In this document: in pieces, positions 39,101 to 45,285 of the stretch
Layout: each line of letters starts with the position of its first letter
How positions within the stretch are numbered: position 1 is the stretch's first letter
Source: G965218495 sp965262785
Lineage (GTDB): Bacteria > Bacteroidota > Rhodothermia > Rhodothermales > Bin80
Direction of reading: 5' to 3'
DNA: 64,000 nucleotides
Assembly: GCA_965262785.1 (NCBI GenBank)
Contig: OZ253559.1
Coordinates: 2,356,001 to 2,420,000, forward strand
The notes under the pieces: generated by a model
The model's input: the letters and a program-made list of their open reading frames with translations, nothing else
Databases searched by the model: none
What the model was told of the DNA's origin: nothing
Program-made: the position numbers and the translations under genes

Positions 39101-40064
39101 GGAGCGCATTGAGGAAGAGCGCGCTCGCACATTGGCCTACCTTTTTGGGGCGCTCTTGGCGCTGATGACTCTGGTGATGCTCACGGCATCACTTTTGGCC
39201 AGCGCTTTGGCCAGGCCTATCGCTCGCTTGCAGCAAGGGCTTCAGGCCGTTGCCCAAGGGCGTTTTGAACGGCGCTTGCCGGTACAAACTCGAGATGAAG
39301 TCGGTCAGTTGGCCCAGACCTTTAACGATATGCAGCGCCAACTTGCAGAGAATCGCCGGCAGCTTACACAGCAGGAGCGAAAGCTCGCTTGGCGCGAGAT
39401 GGCGCGCCAGGTCGCACATGAGATCAAGAATCCGCTGACGCCGATGAAGTTATCGGTTCAGCACCTTCAGCAGGCGTATGAGACGCGGACGCCTGGAGAC
39501 GAAAAGGGGTTTGGCGGGCTCTTTCACCGCATAACCAAGACACTGGTTCAGGAGATTGGCGCCCTGGCGCACATCGCAAACGAGTTTGCATCCTTCGCCC
39601 GGATGCCCGACCGCATCGTAGAGCACTTGGACCTGGTCGAAGTCATCAGAGAAGCCACCTCACTAATGCAGGAAGAGGCGAAGGGCGGTGTGGCATTTTC
39701 TGTGCAGCTACCGCAAGATTCGCTGGTGGTGCAGGCGGACAGAAAAGAGCTAAAGCGGATCTACGTCAACTTGATCAAGAACGCGTTAGAGGCGATGCAA
39801 GAGGATGCCACAGGCGTGATAACTATCACGGCCCGACGTGACGGGGGAGTCGCGTACAGCGCGGTCAGTGATACTGGTTGCGGCATCGCTCCAGACCTGC
39901 AGGAGAAGATCTTCGAACCCCGCTTTTCTACCAAGACGAGTGGAACTGGGCTGGGACTCGCGATCGCCCGCCGCAGCATTGAGGCATTTGGCGGCACGAT
40001 CGGTTTTGACTCGCAGGATTCGGGCGGGTCGGTATTCTATATCAGGCTACCGTTGTCGAGTTAA
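36162..40064 (+). CDS. Large polytopic sensor histidine kinase (NtrY-like)
   Basis: A 1300-residue kinase. N-terminal membrane helix (about 11-30), an extracytoplasmic sensor part (about 35-245), a cluster of about seven membrane helices (about 247-545), a second periplasmic region (about 550-790), two more helices, HAMP (about 1005-1060, ALARPIARLQQGLQAVAQGR), HisKA with H1086 in QVAHEIKNPLTPMKLSVQH, and HATPase with NLIKNALEAMQ, DTGCGIAPDL and SGTGLGLAIARRS. All catalytic boxes look intact. The regulator partner is not adjacent: an IS3 element lies 30 bases downstream. A decayed copy of its C-terminal end is at 42608-42875. Confidence 0.93.
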   Translation: MAMPAGPRQIWKVVGRYRVATVVVGLLSLTWAAEQLHIRYLHRESPQALLRVVSTAERHIATRFDAMQAAMLKHAAALAADPVVVAGLSGSSDTGPLVRHLARDRLPARWSVGAYDRAGTLMAWNGVSIPPEAGSVPESSEIHWGLATDGSWRQALELWYPVPGTLGHVRLLQLLYERTPVQNEYLRDFRVGDEWSLLVGLPVRTSFDKQQRVRDGKPLAARDGTVVGHFDLAVPELDFLVADVKRRYRDAMALWIAFLLGIGLWGLWRRYRSQRTWMWLGAFAISWWGVRYVLLLIDVPGRWQTGKAPLSPLFDATHLASTLGGGLLRSTGDLLVSALFFLFVALVLLRFAHHHYGASPGVASTWRHLRRSPLQVLRTLIAAAASLGLVALLGTVVRHAVLDSTVDFLSREALLPEPLILAIFCALAITALAVVLAIAGILRIAIGPAKRYEEVRPGESARYLAGALLALAVLVAVADVRIALPWIISVAFLGVGFAAAFLRVGSSLDWLTLRSVLLVTLVVSTLLYPLLVAGFNERRHSRMEHAAASFDRGYDQSVAFALRDLLEEARTDTTLAAGFAMDYGDLLAAAAMDPSHGTLLSSRGAFDLDLHFFGPSFAPLGSAAGDTAHLVQRIKTLRRGVDDSDTVILPAADAELGHAYEGATSVFSDGKQVGWILARVAPQVLPEEASTPLLRILLSSGYRDLYASLSIGSFRDGLLQHSIGRSFRHYALDRAVAKALQDTSTVWRLDKYGDRTYEAYYLRHGDGNVVGVRAATVAVFDHLYYLLRLIVAGLGIGLPLYLVGLVLRRSARMLPAKHVRFQDKVLNAFLAMAIIAVIPVGIVGVRVVTEENTKAIQSWLRNHLQLVEVTLASESRGDEAPYRVLERVSIDSLAARLGLDLNLYDEQHLVASSRNRLVQERLIDVRLPIQAYEALFLDGYKSTFVVQQLGDFSYTAGYHVLLDEGGSPRYVLSVPTLPEQERIEEERARTLAYLFGALLALMTLVMLTASLLASALARPIARLQQGLQAVAQGRFERRLPVQTRDEVGQLAQTFNDMQRQLAENRRQLTQQERKLAWREMARQVAHEIKNPLTPMKLSVQHLQQAYETRTPGDEKGFGGLFHRITKTLVQEIGALAHIANEFASFARMPDRIVEHLDLVEVIREATSLMQEEAKGGVAFSVQLPQDSLVVQADRKELKRIYVNLIKNALEAMQEDATGVITITARRDGGVAYSAVSDTGCGIAPDLQEKIFEPRFSTKTSGTGLGLAIARRSIEAFGGTIGFDSQDSGGSVFYIRLPLSS

Positions 40065-40213
40065 GACAATGCAGCGCGCGGGTAGCACTCCCTCTGTGCC
40101 AATAAGAAGTGAGACAGTTCAATACATTAATAGTGTAGCCGCGTTGGGGTTCAAGCGGCAGGGCTGGTCAGGCGATTTTGCTTAACCAATCCATCATTTT
40201 CCCCTATTCAATC

Positions 40214-40621
40214 ATGGAATCCGATTACCCTTCCAACACGACCGGTACTGCAGAGGTCCCGCCGTCTGAGGTGGTGCCCAGGGCCAAGCGCCGCAGGTTC
40301 ACTGCCAGTTACAAGATGCGCATTCTGCACGAGGCCGAACTCTGCAGTAAGCCTGGAGAGGTCGGTGCGCTTTTGCGTCGGGAAGGTCTTTATTCGTCTC
40401 ATCTGGCCCAGTGGCGCAAGCAGCGCGAATATGGAGCGCTTTATGGTTCGACCAAGTCCGGGAAGGAACTTCTGGCCAAGGACGAGGAGATTCGGCGGCT
40501 GCGCAAGGCGCTCAGTCAGTCCCGGCAGCAGCTTCAGAAGGCCGAGGCCATCATAGAGGTCCAAAAAAAAGTCTGCACGCTCTTTGGCATCAGCAGCGAG
40601 AGCGAGGCCGGGCAGCCATGA
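40214..40621 (+). CDS. IS3-family OrfA (helix-turn-helix protein)
   Basis: A 135-residue protein from ATG 40214. The helix-turn-helix region is RRFTASYKMRILHEAELCSK with GEVGALLRREGLYSSHLAQW, and a leucine-zipper-like helix follows (ELLAKDEEIRRLRKAL). It binds the terminal repeats. It ends TGA at 40619-40621, overlapping the ATG of orfB (ATGA), so OrfB may be made by reinitiation as well as by frameshifting at 40564-40570. Confidence 0.88.
   Translation: MESDYPSNTTGTAEVPPSEVVPRAKRRRFTASYKMRILHEAELCSKPGEVGALLRREGLYSSHLAQWRKQREYGALYGSTKSGKELLAKDEEIRRLRKALSQSRQQLQKAEAIIEVQKKVCTLFGISSESEAGQP
40564..40570 (+). promoter_or_regulatory. Programmed -1 ribosomal frameshift site (A AAA AAA)
   Basis: Eight A residues at 40563-40570 place the heptamer A AAA AAA in the orfA reading frame (codons CAA AAA AAA GTC). 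The orfB frame is -1 relative to orfA and is already open here, back to 40411, so a -1 slip would produce an OrfAB fusion transposase as in other IS3 elements. Confidence 0.75.
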
Positions 40622-41688
40622 GGGAGATGGTCAAGGCACTGCGTCCGATTCTGGGTACGGTGGCGGCCTGCCGCCATGTGGGGATCTCTCGCGCCTCCTA
40701 TTACAGGAGTCAGCGTGCGGCGCAGCAGCAGCCGAAGCGGCGTCGCCAGAGCAGCCGACGGTTGTCGGAGGTTCGCCGGGCGGAGATTCGTGCGATATTG
40801 AACGCAAAGCGTTTTGTGGACCTGCCGCCACGCCAGATCTGGGCCACGCTCCTGGATGAGGGCACCTACCTGTGCCACTGGCGCACCATGTATCGTATCC
40901 TTAGTGAAAACAAGGAGATACGCGAGCGCAGGAATCAGCGCGTACATCCTCCGTACACGAAGCCGGAGCTGTTGGCCCAAGCCCCGAACGAGCTTTGGAC
41001 GTGGGACATCACCACGCTTCGGGGCCCGGTCAAGGGCCTGCACTTCAAGCTATACGTGTTACTGGATGTCTTCAGCCGCTACGTGGTGGGATGGACCCTT
41101 GCCTCGTTTGAGTCTGCCGCGCTGGCCAAGGATCTCGTCCTGGCCACATGCGCGCGTCAAAACGTCAGAAGAGACCAGCTGGTCCTCCATTCGGATCGCG
41201 GCCCGGTCATGACAAGCAAGACGTATGTGCAGCTGTTGGCAGAGCTGGGAGTGGAAGGTTCCTACAGCCGTCCGTATCGCTCGAACGACAATCCCTATTC
41301 GGAGGCGCACTTCCGCACGGCGAAGTACCACCGGACGTACGAGGTGCGCTTCGGCTCCCTGGAGGACGCCCGGAGCTGGGCGCGGCAGTTCTTCCATTGG
41401 TACAACAACGAATTCTACCACACGGGGATTGCGCTGATGCATCCCTCGACGATCCACTACGGCAAGACGCGCGAGGTATGGAAGGCGCGACAGCGCGTCA
41501 TGCAGGAAGCCTATACGCGAGAACCGGAGCGGTTCATTCGGGGGACTCCCAAGGTACCCATGCCACCGCGGAAGGTGTGGATCAACCCGCCAGACGATCC
41601 CCAGGCTGCAGTGAAGCTCGTAGCCAAGAGCAACGGCCGCCAATCCCGCAACTTCGTAGTCACACGCGACCAGTTACTGCCTACATGA
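40618..41688 (+). CDS. IS3-family OrfB transposase (DDE integrase)
   Basis: A 356-residue rve-type integrase. The first aspartate is in NELWTWDITTLRGPVKG, the second in LVLHSDRGPVMTS and the glutamate in RSNDNPYSEAHFRTAKYH; the spacing fits DD35E. An N-terminal HTH_21-like region reads SRRLSEVRRAEIRAILNAKR. The C-terminus RVMQEAYTREPERFIRG is usual. The product is most active as the OrfAB fusion made by frameshifting. It looks complete. Confidence 0.93.
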   Translation: MREMVKALRPILGTVAACRHVGISRASYYRSQRAAQQQPKRRRQSSRRLSEVRRAEIRAILNAKRFVDLPPRQIWATLLDEGTYLCHWRTMYRILSENKEIRERRNQRVHPPYTKPELLAQAPNELWTWDITTLRGPVKGLHFKLYVLLDVFSRYVVGWTLASFESAALAKDLVLATCARQNVRRDQLVLHSDRGPVMTSKTYVQLLAELGVEGSYSRPYRSNDNPYSEAHFRTAKYHRTYEVRFGSLEDARSWARQFFHWYNNEFYHTGIALMHPSTIHYGKTREVWKARQRVMQEAYTREPERFIRGTPKVPMPPRKVWINPPDDPQAAVKLVAKSNGRQSRNFVVTRDQLLPT

Positions 41689-41773
41689 GTTCCACCTGCT
41701 ACACTAAATCCGAGGCGAACTTGTCTCATTTTTGTTGGCACATACCGACTCGATGGTGATGGCTACGCAGCCG

Positions 41774-41858
41774 TTCCCTTATATTGAAGGCTGTAGGTCG
41801 TGCAGGCGGAGTGTCTGCATCCGGCTGTACAGACTAACTACTAATCCCAATACGGTCC
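41774..41858 (+). repeat. Upstream repeat, copy A (85 bp before lipoprotein 1)
   Basis: Eighty-five bases immediately before the start of the 41859 gene align without gaps to the 85 bases before the 43039 gene (42954-43038), with about three quarters of positions identical by eye. The block CGGCTGTACAGACTAA is the best conserved and includes the palindrome CTGTACAG. It likely holds the promoter and leader of both lipoprotein genes. Confidence 0.75.
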
Positions 41859-42395
41859 ATGAGCGAACTTAGCAAGATACTCGTACTGTTGCTTTTTCTT
41901 GGCGTCACCGGCGGCTGCGCCAGCGGTGACGAAGACCTGGAGATGATGGAGGACGGCGATTCAACGGAGGAACGAGGCATGACGGAGGAACACGGTGATG
42001 AGGCGAAGGAGGGAGGCATGACGGAGGAACACGGTGGTGAGGCGAAGGAGGGAGGCGATTTGGAAGAGGGTGACGAGGAGGACTCTTCTGTTCGCTTTAC
42101 CAAGACGGAGACATTTGACGAGGTCCGCCGTGGCGTGCGTTTGCAGCTGCGATACGACAGTTCGTCAGCTGCATTCGTGGGAACGGCTGAAAATGTTTCG
42201 CAGTCTGCGGTTCGGCTGGTGCGGGTAGAGGTCCATCTTTCCGGGGGTACGGAGCTTGGGCCAACTACGCCGGTGGATTTGGCGCCGGGAGACAGTACTG
42301 CGGTGCTGCTCCCGACCGAAGGTCACGATTTTGAAACGTGGAGCGCGCATGCCGAGACGGGTCGGAGCGAGCATGGTTCAGAAGGGCAAAGGTAA
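41859..42395 (+). CDS. Acidic lipoprotein with C-terminal FxLYD-like domain
   Basis: A 178-residue lipoprotein: signal ILVLLLFLGVTGGC with the lipobox cysteine at ~20. Residues ~21-75 are extremely acidic and include two copies of a 13-residue unit (GMTEEHGDEAKEG). The C-terminal ~90 residues form a beta domain (GVRLQLRYDSSSAAFVG, AENVSQSAVRLVRVEVHL, LGPTTPVDLAPGDS) resembling FxLYD-like domains of hypothetical bacterial proteins. The acid tract may bind cations such as calcium or metals; this is an inference. It lies behind the IS3 element and before the kinase remnant. Confidence 0.78.
   Translation: MSELSKILVLLLFLGVTGGCASGDEDLEMMEDGDSTEERGMTEEHGDEAKEGGMTEEHGGEAKEGGDLEEGDEEDSSVRFTKTETFDEVRRGVRLQLRYDSSSAAFVGTAENVSQSAVRLVRVEVHLSGGTELGPTTPVDLAPGDSTAVLLPTEGHDFETWSAHAETGRSEHGSEGQR
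41976..42053 (+). repeat. Internal tandem repeat, 2 x 39 bp
   Basis: Two consecutive 39-bp units starting GGCATGACGGAGGAACAC (41976-42014 and 42015-42053) differ at one position, giving a two-fold 13-residue acidic repeat inside lipoprotein 1. A partial earlier unit (GGAGGAACGAG) precedes it. Such repeats change copy number easily. Confidence 0.9.
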
Positions 42396-42607
42396 CGCGT
42401 GCGGCTCGCACAACTCACTGCCTTACGAGGGGCGCGTGAACTGCTGCTACAACGGTTGGGTGCCGAGGCTTCCGGCAACTGGTTTTTGTTCGGGTTATGA
42501 CTGGCGTGAATAGAGTGCACCGACCCACTTTGTTTTAGCTTCCGCTCGTTACCGGCGCCTACGGACCTCCGGGTATCCCTAAAGGCTAGGCTCGAGAGAA
42601 TTATAGT

Positions 42608-42875
42608 GGATCGATATCAATCCAGTCACCAGCGTGCCTGAGGCCATGCGAGAGAATGCCTCGGGCGTGACAACGATAACGGCCCGGAGCGAAGACGGGA
42701 TCGGATACAGGGTGGTCGGCAGTTTCAATCTGCGGCATTGCGCCCGAGCAGCGAAGGAGATCTGAAAGCCCAGTTTTTTTACCAAACGGAGCGGACCTGG
42801 CGATCGCGTGCCGCAGCGTAGACGCGCTTGGCGACATGATCGGACGTGACTGGCAGGAAGCGGGCGGATAGTAGC
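42608..42875 (+). pseudogene. Remnant of a second histidine kinase (C-terminal ATPase domain)
   Basis: About 270 bases align to the end of the kinase gene (39755-40045). The alignment begins at GGATC near IYVNLIKNAL and continues through EAMRENASGVTTITARSEDG (kinase: EAMQEDATGVITITARRDGG), then TKRSGPG (TKTSGTG) and the last strand. Frames shift and stops appear, so it is dead. Its position, just upstream of lipoprotein 2 as the live kinase is upstream of lipoprotein 1, shows that a kinase-lipoprotein unit was tandemly duplicated and the intervening kinase copy was largely lost. Confidence 0.8.
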
Positions 42876-42953
42876 TCAATATTCGGCCCACTTATCCCTG
42901 GTTGAGACAAAAATATCGCGCCGGACGCCCGCAGTTGCAGTTGTTGTTCACTA

Positions 42954-43038
42954 TTCCACTATATTATACACTGTATGTCGCGCAGGTGAAGTGCCTGCAC
43001 ACGGCTGTACAGACTAATTACTTACCCAGTTACGACCC
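42954..43038 (+). repeat. Upstream repeat, copy B (85 bp before lipoprotein 2)
   Basis: Same length and gapless alignment as 41774-41858, with CGGCTGTACAGACTAA conserved. A small inverted repeat, GCAGG-N7-CCTGC, is perfect in this copy and has one mismatch in copy A. Confidence 0.75.
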
Positions 43039-43314
43039 ATGAAAGGACTCAGCGGGATATTCGTACTGTTGCTTCTGCTCGGCGTTGTCGGTGGCTGTGC
43101 CAGCGGTGACGATGACATGGACAATGGCGATGACATGGAGATGATGGATGAAGGCGAGGAGATGGAAGACGACGCGACAGAGGAAGACGGCATGATGGAG
43201 GAAGGCGAGGAGACGGAAGGCGAAGCCATGGAGGAAGGCGGTGATGAGGAGATGGAGGAAGACCACACGGACGAAGGCGAAGAGGAGGCCGAAGGGGCCG
43301 AATCAGAGCACTAG
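43039..43314 (+). CDS. Short acidic lipoprotein (paralogue without the beta domain)
   Basis: A 91-residue lipoprotein with signal IFVLLLLLGVVGGC (lipobox Cys ~20) almost identical in form to that of lipoprotein 1. The rest, ~70 residues, is nearly all Glu, Asp, Gly and Met in imperfect repeats such as EEMEDDATEEDG and EEGEETEGEAMEEG. It lacks the C-terminal beta domain. It is probably a surface or periplasmic polyanion. Function unknown; its neighbour downstream is a metal-efflux pair. Confidence 0.72.
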   Translation: MKGLSGIFVLLLLLGVVGGCASGDDDMDNGDDMEMMDEGEEMEDDATEEDGMMEEGEETEGEAMEEGGDEEMEEDHTDEGEEEAEGAESEH

Positions 43315-43813
43315 TAGTGGGGCGGTATCTGGCGCTGGAATCTCTGGTTTCCGGCCGTTCGGGGTACTCTCACTACCTACGGCAGTTCTCTATAGGAGGG
43401 GGACGCGATCGTTCAGTATGCTCTAGGCGGAGACTCTTGAGAGGTTTCGCTGAGGTGTTCTGTTGTACTTGCATTGCTGCGGCGCATCCGCTGCATGGGG
43501 CTGCTTGGGAACAATTCCAATCCACGATTCGCCGTTCGTGACCAGAGGCGCATCATTCTGGTGGCGCAGAGCTTGGGCATTCCACGTTGGTAAGAGTGGC
43601 ACCGGGTGATGGTGCCGCAACGCGGCTACTGGCCGGTATTCTTGAACTTGATGCGTGAGCGGTGCATGCCGAGTTCGGTTGGAGCGAGTATAGCGAAGAG
43701 GGTGGCAGGTAGCCGACTCGGCTGGTTCCGCCTGCCAGTTAACGAAAGGCGGTTGACTTGCAGCTTCAGCGGTTCGGCTCCGAGCCTCCCGGCTGCTGAA
43801 TTGCGGTAGTGCT
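43315..43813. other. 499-bp gap before the efflux operon
   Basis: It should contain the promoter of the cusBA-like operon. A 156-codon minus-strand open frame (43423-43893) runs into the cusB start and was not accepted because its composition is proline/arginine-rich and matches no family. No other feature is seen. Confidence 0.4.
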
Positions 43814-45277
43814 ATGGCAGGCATGAACAGAGTGCGTTGCCGTGCTTTGCTCTGGCTGCTGTTGGTCATAGGTGGCTGCGGGTCGGCCAACATTTCGGAA
43901 GACCCGGCCGACGGCGCGGTAACGGTAACGGTATGGACTGAGGCTACAGAGGCCTTTGTGGAGTATCCGTACGTGGTCGCGCGCGCAGATCCTGCGCCTT
44001 GGCTTATTCACCTCACTCGGCGCAGGGATCACAGCCCGATCAGCGGCGGCACTGTTGCCGTGGAGGTTGGTAGCGTAACGATCCCGGCGGTGGAAGCAGC
44101 ATCGCAAGGAATTTTTGCGCCCGAGGTATCTCTACCGACCGCGGGTACCTTTTCGGCTTCTATTCTGCTGGACGGCCCGGATCATCAGGAGCGAATTGAG
44201 CTCGGGTCTGTGGTGGTGCACCCTGCATCATCGGACATCGTCCCGCCAGGCCTCAGCGTTTCGGGGGTCAACATGACCAAAGAGGCTCAGTGGACTGCAC
44301 CGTTTCGTGTACAGCGGGCCGCTGAGGGTACCATTCGCCGTAGCTTGCCCCCCGCACCTGGTGTAATTGAGGCAGCGTCCTCACGCGTGGCCGACGTCGT
44401 AGCGCCGGTTACCGGAATTCTAGTCGCAAGCGCCAACCTGAACACGCCTACGGAGGGCGCCCGGATTGGGCACCATGAGGTGTTAGCTACGATTGCGCCT
44501 CTGCCTTCAGAGTCGTCTTTTGCCGCGGTCAATGCGCGCGCAGAGCAAACCAAGCAGGAGCTTGACCGCTTGACTCGACTCTTTGAAGTTGGCGCGGTGC
44601 CGCAGAACAGATTGTTAGATGCGCAGCGGGATTACGATGTCGCCCGTTCCGCATTGCAGGAGCTAGGCGGTGTAGCCGGCGAGAACAATCGCTACGTCGT
44701 ACGCGCGCCGATAGCAGGGTTCGTAGAAGACCGCTCGGCCGTTGCCGGAGAGGCCGTTGCGGTTGGGGATCCTCTCTTCAGGATCGTTGATCCTAGCGTC
44801 GTGTGGCTTCGCCTGTTGCTCCACGTTCGTGATGCCGCGCATGCGCACAACATACAGGGGGTCACCTTTACGGTTGAAGGATCTGAGCGAGTTTACACGT
44901 CTGAGGATCTCGTTGCGGTCGGGAGCGAGATTGCGACGGACAACCGAACCCTGCCCTTAATCTTTGCGGTGCCCAATGAAGACAGATCGCTAACCATAGG
45001 GTTGTTTGCGGAAGGGCACGTGATCACTAGCGGGGAGGATGCAGGCGTGGTTCTGCCCAACGAAGCAATACAGAAAGAGGATGGGGTAGCGGTAGCTTAT
45101 GTACAGGTAGAAGGCGAACTCTTTGCTCGCCGAATGGTGGTCCTTGGGGCAACCGATGGGACGCATACGCTCATAGAGTCGGGTGTGGCATCGGGAGAGT
45201 ATGTAGTTACTCATGGAGCTTACAACGTTTATCTGGCATCTCTGAACATTGGCGGTGGTGCAGCGCATCATCATTAG
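43814..45277 (+). CDS. RND efflux periplasmic adaptor (CusB/CzcB-like) lipoprotein
   Basis: A 487-residue membrane-fusion protein; the start could be the ATG at 43823. A lipobox (LLWLLLVIGGC) anchors it. Residues ~30-140 form an extra N-terminal beta domain (AFVEYPYVVARADPAPWLIH). A barrel-sandwich/lipoyl domain (VVAPVTGILVA, then APIAGFVEDRSAVAGEAV) flanks a short helical hairpin (RAEQTKQELDRLTRLFEVGA). The C-terminal membrane-proximal domain ends ASLNIGGGAAHHHH. The adaptor links the inner-membrane pump to an outer-membrane channel. The terminal histidines could bind metal. The pump gene starts 8 bases downstream. Confidence 0.9.
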   Translation: MAGMNRVRCRALLWLLLVIGGCGSANISEDPADGAVTVTVWTEATEAFVEYPYVVARADPAPWLIHLTRRRDHSPISGGTVAVEVGSVTIPAVEAASQGIFAPEVSLPTAGTFSASILLDGPDHQERIELGSVVVHPASSDIVPPGLSVSGVNMTKEAQWTAPFRVQRAAEGTIRRSLPPAPGVIEAASSRVADVVAPVTGILVASANLNTPTEGARIGHHEVLATIAPLPSESSFAAVNARAEQTKQELDRLTRLFEVGAVPQNRLLDAQRDYDVARSALQELGGVAGENNRYVVRAPIAGFVEDRSAVAGEAVAVGDPLFRIVDPSVVWLRLLLHVRDAAHAHNIQGVTFTVEGSERVYTSEDLVAVGSEIATDNRTLPLIFAVPNEDRSLTIGLFAEGHVITSGEDAGVVLPNEAIQKEDGVAVAYVQVEGELFARRMVVLGATDGTHTLIESGVASGEYVVTHGAYNVYLASLNIGGGAAHHH

Positions 45278-45285
45278 CTCCAGAG

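Larger units (their letters stand above)
40095..41742 (+). mobile_element. IS3-family insertion sequence, 1648 bp
   Basis: The left end reads TGTGCCAATAAG and the right end, on the complement, TGTGCCAACAAA. The imperfect inverted repeats extend over ~26 bases (shared TGAGACA and GTTC) and begin with the TG typical of IS3. Two overlapping frames, orfA and orfB, with a slippery A run fill it. No target duplication is found: the flanks are CTC and TAC. The element lies between a kinase gene and a lipoprotein gene that were probably once adjacent. Confidence 0.88.

Noticed and set aside
43423..43893. 156-codon minus-strand frame ahead of cusB
   Set aside because: It overlaps the cusB start and has the composition of an antisense shadow.
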